From an uncultured Bacteroidales bacterium (GTDB lineage: Bacteria > Bacteroidota > Bacteroidia > Bacteroidales > WCHB1-69): 64,000 nucleotides of DNA. Location of the stretch: assembly GCA_900315245.1 (NCBI GenBank), contig OMYJ01000006.1, positions 1-64,000 of the forward strand, read 5' to 3'. Positions 26,021 to 32,307 of this stretch are shown here, one piece after another. A model generated the notes under the pieces. It had not been told where the DNA came from. It made no database searches and was given only the letters and a program-made list of their open reading frames with translations. The translations under genes and the position numbers were made by a program. Numbering within the stretch: position 1 is the stretch's first letter; the number at the start of each line of letters is the position of its first letter.

Positions 26021-26620
26021 ATGAAAGTACTAAAGAAAACCATCATCATCCTCGCCGTTACCGCGACAACGCTCTTCGCAGGTGGGTGCGGCCTCGCGCA
26101 GCTGATCAACCTGATTAACTGCAAATTCAGTCTGGCCAACGTCAGCGACATCACGTGGGCTGGGATAAATCTTAGCAACATCAAGAGTGTCAGTGACTTG
26201 CAGTGGTCAGATTTGCAAAAGGCCATTCAGGCTGTCAAAAACAAAGATTTCAGGATCGGCTGCAATGTCAACGTGAATGCGAAGAACGAGACCGAAAAGC
26301 CGGCCAAGTTGTGTGCATTCGACTACGACCTTCTCCTGGAGGGATCGTCCATCGCGCAGGGTAGCAGTACTGACCGAACCACCATCATAAACCCGAAGAC
26401 CACCTCCCGTATTGCCGTGCCGTTGAGCATGGATCTGGTGAGCATTTTCAAGAACGGCGACACGAAGAACGTCATCAACCTCGCCCGGAATCTGACGGAC
26501 TACGGTAACGGAAAAGAGTCGAACGTCAAGGTGAAGTTCACGCCATACATCAACACGCCGAACGGCACGGGCAAAGGTGCAAAAATGCCGACCATAACCT
26601 TAAATAAAACATTTCAGTAA
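26021..26620 (+). CDS. Putative lipoprotein with LEA14/WHy-like domain
   Basis: ATG 26021 gives a lipoprotein signal (MKVLKKTIIILAVTATTLFA, then GGC with the lipid cysteine at about 23). The 199-residue product has a middle segment, NVNAKNETEKPAKLCAFDYDLLLEG followed by SSIAQGSS, resembling the LEA14/water-stress beta-sandwich in which a conserved NP or NE turn separates strands. The function is unknown. It ends 12 nt before the DUF4293 gene, so the two are probably one operon. Confidence 0.75.
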   Translation: MKVLKKTIIILAVTATTLFAGGCGLAQLINLINCKFSLANVSDITWAGINLSNIKSVSDLQWSDLQKAIQAVKNKDFRIGCNVNVNAKNETEKPAKLCAFDYDLLLEGSSIAQGSSTDRTTIINPKTTSRIAVPLSMDLVSIFKNGDTKNVINLARNLTDYGNGKESNVKVKFTPYINTPNGTGKGAKMPTITLNKTFQ

Positions 26621-26632
26621 AAACCAAAACTT

Positions 26633-27118
26633 ATGATTCAAAGAGTTCAATCCATCTTTTTGTTAATTGCAACGATTATCCCCATTGTGCTGATTTTCAT
26701 GCCGTTAGGGTATCTCACAACGGATTTGGCGCAATATGTCTATAACTCCGTGTCATTGAAGGAGAACATTCCCGACGGGGCTTCCGTCATTCGTCTGTAC
26801 TATCTGGCGTTCTGTTTCGCACTGACCGCTATCATGTCCTGTTTCGCTTTGTTCCGTTACAAAAACCGCGTGAAACAGATGCAGACCGTCTCGCTGACGA
26901 TGATTATCTTCCTGATTACCTTGCTGTTAGTGCTTTGGGTGTGTCCGGACATTATCTTCAAAAAATTCTTCTCCGCACGGATGGAGGACTACACGTTCAC
27001 TTTCAATACGGTACCGTTGATCATTCTGATCGTTGTTGAAGCAGTTTGTCTGTTCTTGGCAAACAAATTCATCAAAAAGGATGAAGAGCTGGTGCGGTCT
27101 GCGGACAGACTTCGTTAG
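26633..27118 (+). CDS. DUF4293 membrane protein
   Basis: A 161-residue inner-membrane protein with four hydrophobic segments (about 6-26, 57-77, 85-105 and 126-146). The start MIQRVQSIFLLIA is characteristic of the Bacteroidota DUF4293 family. The role is unknown. A hairpin terminator follows at 27139. Confidence 0.85.
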   Translation: MIQRVQSIFLLIATIIPIVLIFMPLGYLTTDLAQYVYNSVSLKENIPDGASVIRLYYLAFCFALTAIMSCFALFRYKNRVKQMQTVSLTMIIFLITLLLVLWVCPDIIFKKFFSARMEDYTFTFNTVPLIILIVVEAVCLFLANKFIKKDEELVRSADRLR

Positions 27119-27138
27119 TTAGGAGTTAGAAGTTATAA

Positions 27139-27163
27139 GGGAGTCGGAATGGCTCCCTTTTTT
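27139..27163 (+). terminator. Intrinsic terminator after DUF4293 gene
   Basis: GGGAGTC and GGCTCCC pair around a short loop and are followed by six T. Confidence 0.75.
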
Positions 27164-27165
27164 AA

Positions 27166-27263
27166 TGATGAATGCTGAATGATGAATGATGAATATTGAA
27201 TGAAGAATGAAGAATGAAGAATGAAGAATGAAGAATGAAGAATGAAGAATGAAGAATGAAGAA
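27166..27263. repeat. 14-unit heptamer array TGATGAA to TGAAGAA
   Basis: Five variable units (TGATGAA, TGCTGAA, TGATGAA, TGATGAA, TATTGAA) followed by nine identical TGAAGAA, all in exact 7-nt phase over 98 nt. It is the longest array in the window. Confidence 0.97.
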
Positions 27264-27440
27264 TGGTTAGGAATGATATGCTTGAAATAATAGTAGGGGT
27301 TGATTTATCCTATTTAACATAATATAAATTATAAGACATTTGGCTATTAGCTGTTGGCTTTTGGCTTTTAGCTGTTCACTTGCGAGAAGATGAAGCCTAT
27401 ATAGACTTAAACTTAATGACTTAGACTTCTGACTCATTGA

Positions 27441-27691
27441 AATCTGAAAACAATATCGCGCTGAGAATTGAAAATTTGGTGCTGAGTCGGATATTCGCAC
27501 AAATCCTGATTTTCCAAAAATATGACGGCTGGCTTTTAGCTGTTAGCTGTTGGCTTTTGGTTGTTAACGATAGCTGAACAATTTTGCGAGGACCTGAATC
27601 ATGAACCTTGAAACCTGAAACTCATATCGCGCTGAGAATTGAAAATTCGGAGCTGCGTCGGATAATTCGCATGAATTCCTGATTTCCCAAA
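27441..27691 (+). repeat. Direct duplication of an 80-bp block
   Basis: 27441-27520 and 27611-27691 share the core TATCGCGCTGAGAATTGAAAA, then GTCGGATA, ATTCGCA and TCCTGATTT with small differences. The copies are separated by heptamer arrays. Confidence 0.85.
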
Positions 27692-27910
27692 ACCAAGACA
27701 AGTTGGCTAATAGTTGGTGGCTGAACCATATTGCGAGAACCCGAAACCTGAAACTTGAAACCAAGATAATGCTAGAATTTAACGTAGGCCAAACTGATTC
27801 GGTGACAAGCTCCCTACCGTTCAGCGTGAGCATATAGACCAGCGGTCCGAGGTACTCCGAAAACGGGATTTCGGAAAATATTATGTTAAATAGGGACCTT
27901 CCCCGAAATA

Positions 27911-27945
27911 ATTATGCATTATGCATTATGAATTATGCATTAGAA
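27911..27945. repeat. Heptamer array (ATTATGC)x5
   Basis: ATTATGC, ATTATGC, ATTATGA, ATTATGC, ATTAGAA; ends 2 nt before the tRNA 3' end. Confidence 0.93.
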
Positions 27946-27947
27946 AG

Positions 27948-28028
27948 TGCGGATGGGGGGACTCGAACCCCCACGGCTTTCGCCACCAGATCCTAAGTCT
28001 GGCGCGGCTACCATTACGCCACATCCGC
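27948..28028 (-). tRNA. tRNA-Leu (anticodon UAG)
   Basis: An 81-nt class II tRNA on the minus strand. The acceptor stem GCGGATG pairs with CATCCGC, with discriminator A. The D arm is TGGCGTAATGGTAGCCGC-like. The anticodon stem CCAGA/TCTGG holds the loop CTTAGGA with anticodon TAG. A long variable arm and GGTTCGAGTCCC in the T arm are present. CCA is not encoded. It reads CUA codons. Confidence 0.96.
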
Positions 28029-28073
28029 GATTTTTGAGGGCGCAAAGGTACACTTTTTTTCGACACGCGCAAG

Positions 28074-28108
28074 TTGGCTATTGGCTTTTAGCTGTTGGCT
28101 GTTGGCAA
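28074..28108. repeat. Heptamer array TTGGCTA/TTAGCTG
   Basis: TTGGCTA, TTGGCTT, TTAGCTG, TTGGCTG, TTGGCAA in phase, just after the Smr gene stop (minus strand). Confidence 0.92.
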
Positions 28109-28114
28109 GGTGAT

Positions 28115-28360
28115 TCAACGGCGCAGCCAGATGACGGTTTCGCCCTCGTTGGTGAAGGAGGGCGCCACTTCCACGATGCGGGGTCCGCGCAGTCGGCGGA
28201 CGGCCTCCTTCAGGGCGGTGCCGCGGTTGTAGCCGTGCACCACGACGATTTTCTCCGTGCCGGGCGGCGCCCCCGCCACGCGCCTCTGCAGCAGCTCCAC
28301 CGCGTCCTCCACGTACATGCCGTGCACGTCGATCCGAATGCTCTTGTCCGTCTTTGCCAT
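28115..28360 (-). CDS. Small Smr-domain protein
   Basis: An 81-residue protein made of one Smr (MutS2 C-terminal-like) domain. IRIDVHGMYVEDAVELL holds the DxHG motif, and IVVVHGYNRGTALKEAV holds the HGxGxGxL-type loop with small changes. Smr domains cut or nick branched DNA or RNA. ATG 28360 is chosen because the longer reading crosses the -7 box. Activity is not certain given its small size. Confidence 0.85.
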   Translation of the reverse strand: MAKTDKSIRIDVHGMYVEDAVELLQRRVAGAPPGTEKIVVVHGYNRGTALKEAVRRLRGPRIVEVAPSFTNEGETVIWLRR

Positions 28361-28376
28361 TTGTTTTATTTGCCCG

Positions 28377-28384
28377 CAAAAGTA
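28377..28384 (-). promoter_or_regulatory. -7 box of Smr gene promoter
   Basis: TACTTTTG on the minus strand, 16 nt from the ATG. Confidence 0.6.
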
Positions 28385-28392
28385 CATTTTTT

Positions 28393-28628
28393 AGTGATCA
28401 GTGAGTAGTGATTAGTGAACAGTGATTAGATGTCTCCCCTACCCTTCGCATTTTCGTGTCGCGACGCTTGGAAGCGTCCCCTCCTTCGCACCGCCTCGCC
28501 CCAACATCCAAAGTTGTCGTCCTAAGTCTTAAGTCCTCAGTCTAAAGTCCCAAGTCTCAAGTCACAGTGGAATTTCGGTGCGGTCGCCGTGAACTGATCA
28601 CTGTTCACTGATCACCATTCACTAAAAA
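28393..28628. repeat. Three heptamer arrays, outer two inverted
   Basis: AGTGATC-type units at 28393-28427, CCTAAGT-type units at 28521-28562 (six units), and CTGATCA-type units at 28594-28628. The last array is the inverse complement of the first, giving facing repeats of about 35 nt around a 166-nt centre between the Smr gene and the permease gene. Confidence 0.92.
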
Positions 28629-28632
28629 ATCG

Positions 28633-28640
28633 TACCTTTG
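28633..28640 (+). promoter_or_regulatory. -7 box of permease promoter
   Basis: TACCTTTG ends only 8 nt before the ATG at 28649, so the mRNA would have almost no leader. Confidence 0.7.
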
Positions 28641-28648
28641 CCGCCGCA

Positions 28649-29746
28649 ATGAAAAAGTGGTTCACACGCAAGAAGGAGGAGCGCGCCGTCTCGCTGTCGG
28701 CGCTCACCTGGCAGCGTTTCAAGAAGGAACGCCAGGCCATCGTGTCCCTTGCCTACATCGGGCTGGTCATCATCGTCGCTATCCTCGGCTATCTCATCAC
28801 CCCCGACCCCACCCCCTTCTGCAACCACCAACAGCTCGAAATCGCCCTCCAGAAGCCCGGTTTTACCGTGCAACTCCTGGAACTCAAACCCGAGCAGGAG
28901 GTGCCTCACGTCAACTTCGTCAAAAAGATGCTGTTCGGGCAACCCGCTGAGTACAAGACCGTTCCCATAGAGTCTATTCAGGACAATGGGGATTCCGTAA
29001 CCGTGAAGCTGTTCCAACAGGAGTACTACGAATCGTATGCCAAGGCCGACCTTTCCCCACGTATGGTCAAAAAGCAGCGGTTCCAGCTCGGCACCGACCG
29101 CTACGGCCGCGATGTCCTCAGCCAGCTGATGATCGGTGCGCGCGTGAGTCTCTCCGTGGGATTCCTCTCGATCTTCATCGCCCTGTTCATCGGCACATTG
29201 GTGGGCGCCACCGCCGGCTACTACCGCGGCAAAGTCGATGACGTGCTCACCTTCCTCATCAACGTGGTGTGGTCCATCCCTACCCTGCTGCTCGTCATCG
29301 CCATCAGCTTTGCCCTCGGCAAAGGGTTCTGGAAGATTTTCATCGCCATAGGACTCACCATGTGGGTGGATATCGCCCGTGTGGTGCGCGGACAGTTCCT
29401 GAGTCTGCGCGAACAGGACTTTGTGGAGTCCGCCAGAGCACTGGGATACAGCAATTTCCGGATTATCGTCAAGCACATTCTGCCTAACATCACGGGCACG
29501 CTCATCGTGATTGCGGCCTCCAACTTCTCCTCCGCCATCCTGATGGAGGCGGGTCTGAGCTTCCTCGGTCTGGGCGTGCAGCCCCCCACCCCCTCCTGGG
29601 GCATGATGATGAAGGAGAACTACGCCTGCATCGTGCTCAACAACGCCTATCTGGCCATCATCCCCGGCGTGGCCATCATGCTGTTGGTACTGTCATTCAT
29701 GCTGATAGGCAATGCGTTGAGGGACGCGATGGACGTACGGAGTTAA
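28649..29746 (+). CDS. OppC/DppC-type ABC transporter permease
   Basis: A 365-residue inner-membrane permease. TM1 is near 30-50. A periplasmic region of about 80 residues follows, then the OppC core beginning LGTDRYGRDVLSQLMIGARVSL and five further membrane segments. The EAA-type coupling loop is FVESARALGYSNFRIIVKHILPN. It would form a heterodimer with an OppB-type permease for oligopeptide or similar uptake. No OppB, ATPase or binding protein is adjacent, so partners are encoded elsewhere. The stop TAA is followed at once by a TGAATGC array. Confidence 0.9.
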   Translation: MKKWFTRKKEERAVSLSALTWQRFKKERQAIVSLAYIGLVIIVAILGYLITPDPTPFCNHQQLEIALQKPGFTVQLLELKPEQEVPHVNFVKKMLFGQPAEYKTVPIESIQDNGDSVTVKLFQQEYYESYAKADLSPRMVKKQRFQLGTDRYGRDVLSQLMIGARVSLSVGFLSIFIALFIGTLVGATAGYYRGKVDDVLTFLINVVWSIPTLLLVIAISFALGKGFWKIFIAIGLTMWVDIARVVRGQFLSLREQDFVESARALGYSNFRIIVKHILPNITGTLIVIAASNFSSAILMEAGLSFLGLGVQPPTPSWGMMMKENYACIVLNNAYLAIIPGVAIMLLVLSFMLIGNALRDAMDVRS

Positions 29747-29749
29747 TGC

Positions 29750-29784
29750 TGAATGCTGAATGCTGAATGTTGAATGCTGAATAT
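29750..29784. repeat. Heptamer array (TGAATGC)x5
   Basis: TGAATGC, TGAATGC, TGAATGT, TGAATGC, TGAATAT in phase, 3 nt after the permease stop. It has the same unit as 13771. Confidence 0.95.
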
Positions 29785-29831
29785 TTTTAAAAGAAATTTA
29801 ATTTTCTTATATGTGGTTTTTAGAAAATTAT

Positions 29832-29839
29832 TATTTTTG
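29832..29839 (+). promoter_or_regulatory. -7 box of DUF2442 promoter
   Basis: TATTTTTG, 32 nt before the ATG at 29872. Confidence 0.65.
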
Positions 29840-29871
29840 CGGCGTAATCTAAAAACAAAAGATCGTTTGAC

Positions 29872-30264
29872 ATGTTTATAAAAATAATTGAAGCACAATA
29901 TATTGACGCATACAAAATATGGGTGTGTTTTAATAATGGGGATTGTCGGATTTTTGATTTTGCGACCATCATTGATAAATATCCCGTTTTTGAACCTTTA
30001 AAAGATATTGAATTGCTGAAAAATTTCCGCTTGGCGGACACACTTGAATGGATGGACGGGAAAATTGATATTGCTCCGGAATATCTATATGAACATGGTG
30101 TTGTTGCGTACCCTAACAAGGAAGTCGTACTTGAATGTGTAGCAGAAGACAAAAATACGTTCATTCAAGACCCAGAAATCATGGAAATTGCCCATAGCTA
30201 TGCCGAGGTCAAACAAGGAAAGGCAAAAACGAACTCTATCTCAAAACTGCTTAGCGAACTATGA
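29872..30264 (+). CDS. DUF2442 domain protein
   Basis: A 130-residue protein whose first 80 residues match DUF2442 (IWVCFNNGDCRIFDFATIID, LKNFRLADTLEWMDGKIDIAPEYLYE). Such proteins often sit in toxin-antitoxin-like pairs with small DUF4160 or RelE-like partners. Here a truncated toxin-like tail follows 60 nt downstream. Base composition is more AT-rich than in neighbouring genes, suggesting transfer. Confidence 0.85.
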   Translation: MFIKIIEAQYIDAYKIWVCFNNGDCRIFDFATIIDKYPVFEPLKDIELLKNFRLADTLEWMDGKIDIAPEYLYEHGVVAYPNKEVVLECVAEDKNTFIQDPEIMEIAHSYAEVKQGKAKTNSISKLLSEL

Positions 30265-30310
30265 GTTATCAAATAACTACCATACCTAATTGATTTATTT
30301 CAACATTTTT

Positions 30311-30418
30311 GCACAAAGGACGGATCGCGACGAGATCGTGTTTCTTTCAATATACGACAAAAGTGAGCATGAAACCATTACAGACAAACAAATAAGAGAT
30401 GCATTGAAGTCTGTATAG
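30311..30418 (+). pseudogene. Remnant of RelE/ParE-type toxin C-terminus
   Basis: The frame reads DEIVFLSIYDKSEHETITDKQIRDALKSV and then TAG. EIVFLSIYDKSE-xx-xITDKxI is typical of the last 30 residues of Bacteroidota RelE/HigB-like toxins. There is no start codon or N-terminal domain upstream in this frame, so it is a decayed gene end. Confidence 0.65.
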
Positions 30419-30419
30419 G

Positions 30420-30683
30420 TCATAGAAGTCTTTTCAACCATCTCTCCAACTCTCCTACCCGCGTGCGGTATTTCTCAATCTGCCCTTCGATGAAGTCGTC
30501 GCTGAATTTGCGGTCGCAGAAGCCGTTGCCTCGAGCCACGTACTCGTCGTCATCCAACGAGCCGTAGAGGTCCAGATAGTTGTTCAAATACTCCTGGTTT
30601 TCGCGCAACAGGTGCTTCAAATCCTCCGCATCGGCCTCGAATGTTTCGCCGGTGGAATAACGGTATGTTTTCTTTTGGGACAT
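30420..30683 (-). CDS. Small hypothetical protein linked to HicAB
   Basis: An 87-residue acidic-to-basic soluble protein starting MSQKKTYRYSTGETFEADAEDLKHLL, with a helical C-terminus (IEKYRTRVGELERWLKRLL). I recognise no family. It begins 24 nt after the hicB stop and is probably in the same transcript. It ends next to the toxin remnant on the other strand. Confidence 0.65.
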   Translation of the reverse strand: MSQKKTYRYSTGETFEADAEDLKHLLRENQEYLNNYLDLYGSLDDDEYVARGNGFCDRKFSDDFIEGQIEKYRTRVGELERWLKRLL

Positions 30684-30707
30684 GACAGTGACAGATGTTT
30701 GCTTCTT

Positions 30708-31043
30708 TTATAGCACAACTGATGCAAGAACTCTCTGGATGTAGGAATTCAACGAAACACCAGCCTCTTGTGCTGACATGGCAATCTTGGCGTGTAATTC
30801 AGAGGGAATCCTAATGTTGAAGCTACCGCTGTACGATTTGTGAAATGGCAAATTGTTCTCTTTGCAGTGCTGGATATAATCATCTACAGCATTTTCGAAA
30901 TCCTGCTTGAGCTCGGAAAGCGTTTGACCTTCATAAGTGATGAGAGTCTGTTTATCCAAACCCAATACTTTGCCATAGAGTGTGTTGTCTTCAACTTCAG
31001 CCTCTATACTGCCAATAAAACCTTTATATTTCAAAGTTTCCAT
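30708..31043 (-). CDS. hicB: HicB-family antitoxin
   Basis: A 111-residue protein with two parts. The N-terminal HicB fold has YKGFIGSIEAEVEDNTLYGKVLGL and LKQDFENAVDDYIQHC. The C-terminal ribbon-helix-helix DNA-binding segment has FNIRIPSELHAKIAMSAQEAG. It neutralises HicA and probably represses the operon. Its ATG overlaps the hicA stop by one base (TAATG), giving the usual toxin-first HicAB order and coupling. Confidence 0.9.
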   Translation of the reverse strand: METLKYKGFIGSIEAEVEDNTLYGKVLGLDKQTLITYEGQTLSELKQDFENAVDDYIQHCKENNLPFHKSYSGSFNIRIPSELHAKIAMSAQEAGVSLNSYIQRVLASVVL

Positions 31044-31300
31044 TATATCAATTCATTATTATCCAAAAAAATCAAAATATCCTTGAGCGCTTTTTCTTTG
31101 ATAATACTCGCAGGATGTGGTTTATGAGCCAAGTATTGTAATCTCTTTTTAGAATGATAGAATCTTACTCGGGAACCAGATGTTTTTCCTTTGTTATCTT
31201 CTTCAAAACCAAGTTGTTGAAGAAGGGATACTAATTCGGAGTAAGTAAAGTCTTTGGGCAAACTACGTAAGCGTTTTATTAGTTTTTCTTTCTGACTCAT
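31043..31300 (-). CDS. hicA: HicA-family toxin
   Basis: An 85-residue small toxin with the double-stranded-RNA-binding-like fold. TYSELVSLLQQLGFEEDNKGKTSGSRVRFYH and LAHKPHPASIIKEKALKDILIFL match the HicA subfamily with a GSRV loop, in which arginine stands where the classical mRNA interferase has histidine. It probably acts as an mRNA interferase, though this subfamily's catalysis differs from E. coli HicA. It is the first gene of the operon, with a promoter at 31320. Confidence 0.88.
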   Translation of the reverse strand: MSQKEKLIKRLRSLPKDFTYSELVSLLQQLGFEEDNKGKTSGSRVRFYHSKKRLQYLAHKPHPASIIKEKALKDILIFLDNNELI

Positions 31301-31319
31301 TGCAACTAAATTTCAGTTG

Positions 31320-31327
31320 CAAAAATA
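31320..31327 (-). promoter_or_regulatory. -7 box of hicAB promoter
   Basis: TATTTTTG on the minus strand, 19 nt from the hicA start. Confidence 0.7.
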
Positions 31328-31408
31328 CACTTTTTTTGAAACGGCAAATATGTTTCTAAAAAATAAAATATGGAAATTCGGTTTTAAGACTATTCTTGTA
31401 TTTTTTAC

Positions 31409-31435
31409 GACAACTTGGACAACTTGGACAACTTT
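31409..31435. repeat. 9-nt tandem repeat (GACAACTTG)x3
   Basis: GACAACTTG, GACAACTTG, GACAACTTT in the spacer between hicA and the next gene. Confidence 0.85.
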
Positions 31436-31478
31436 TATTAAGGAGATTAGTTGTCATGGTTGTAAATGTTGTCGTCCA

Positions 31479-32276
31479 TTATTCACATTGCTTGCCACCG
31501 CTTTTCCCCTCTTCAATCGCGGACTCGAGACGGGCGTCGTTTTCAAACAGTTCTTTCACGAATTTGTCTTTTTTATTGTCGGCGGAGGCGTTGGAAACAC
31601 TCTGGCGCTGTTTTTGGAGTTCGAAGGCGGCAAACTCTTCGTCGCTCACCCCCATCAGCTCCTTGCACTGCTGAAATTCCTCCTTCAGGCTCTCCCCAAC
31701 AAGGCCGCTCATAAAAATGTAAGTGCTATACGGGAACTCCAGTGCGGTTTGCAGATCCCAACAATGGGACTTCTGCAGAAATTCGTTCTTGCACGAATCG
31801 ATTATCATAGATTCGTAGGAGTCCCGGTCATGATAAAAAGTGGAAATCATCTCCACAAATCGCACATTGTCGAGGGTGTTGAGTGTTTCGAAATTGGACG
31901 AGAAGATTTGCGCCGTGGTTTTGTCGAATTGCTCCTGCGGCATACAATGGTTGAAAAAGAATCTCTTTTGCTCGAAAAGCGATGTGTCGCGTGCCACTTC
32001 GATTTGCAGTTCAAGCCCTTTTCGAAGCATGGAATCGACATGTTCAACGAGTTCGATGGAACGGTTCATGTCGTAAAGCACGTACATCACCATCTGCCGT
32101 TTGTCTTTTGCCTTTTGTCTTCTGTCGATGAAAGCCGCCGTGCCGAAAGTGAGTACAATGGAAAAGGTGGTGGCGATGAAGGTCATGAGCAGATCCTTCA
32201 GCCACGGCCACCGCACAACACCCGTAATATTAGTAGTGCGCGAAGTCAATTTGTTGTTTTTTGTCCAAAATCTCAT
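31479..32276 (-). CDS. Single-pass membrane protein, unknown
   Basis: ATG 32276 is used because the longer TTG reading lies inside the -7 box at 32295. The 265-residue product has one strong membrane segment (about 28-48, LLMTFIATTFSIVLTFGTAAFI) followed by a basic stretch and a long helical cytoplasmic or periplasmic region. The family resembles Bacteroidota DUF6090-like proteins, but this is weak. The basic stretch (RRQKAKDKRQ) is encoded by a heptamer array at 32100-32127, a sign of repeat insertion in a gene. Confidence 0.75.
   Translation of the reverse strand: MRFWTKNNKLTSRTTNITGVVRWPWLKDLLMTFIATTFSIVLTFGTAAFIDRRQKAKDKRQMVMYVLYDMNRSIELVEHVDSMLRKGLELQIEVARDTSLFEQKRFFFNHCMPQEQFDKTTAQIFSSNFETLNTLDNVRFVEMISTFYHDRDSYESMIIDSCKNEFLQKSHCWDLQTALEFPYSTYIFMSGLVGESLKEEFQQCKELMGVSDEEFAAFELQKQRQSVSNASADNKKDKFVKELFENDARLESAIEEGKSGGKQCE
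32100..32127. repeat. Heptamer array TTTGTCT/TTTGCCT inside a gene
   Basis: TTTGTCT, TTTGCCT, TTTGTCT, TCTGTCG in 7-nt phase, within the membrane-protein gene. The inverse units resemble the GGCAAAA array at 22017. Confidence 0.75.
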
Positions 32277-32294
32277 AATCAAAAATTTAAGCGG

Positions 32295-32302
32295 CAAAAA
32301 TA
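32295..32302 (-). promoter_or_regulatory. -7 box of membrane-protein promoter
   Basis: TATTTTTG on the minus strand, 18 nt from ATG 32276. Confidence 0.65.
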
Positions 32303-32307
32303 CAATT

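Larger units (their letters stand above)
27119..27947. other. Repeat-filled intergenic region
   Basis: An 829-nt gap without a credible gene. In order: a terminator, a 14-unit heptamer array (27166-27263), TTGGCTA/TTAGCTG arrays (27340-27374 and 27531-27565), a duplicated block of about 80 bp (27441-27520 and 27611-27691), CCTGAAA/CTTGAAA heptamers, and an ATTATGC array (27911-27945) next to the tRNA. Confidence 0.75.

Noticed and set aside
27166..27263. CRISPR-like array
   Set aside because: The units are only 7 nt with no spacers between them and no cas genes nearby; it is a simple tandem array.
32277..32297. TTG start of the membrane protein at 32297
   Set aside because: It lies within the -7 box, so it cannot be transcribed from that promoter.
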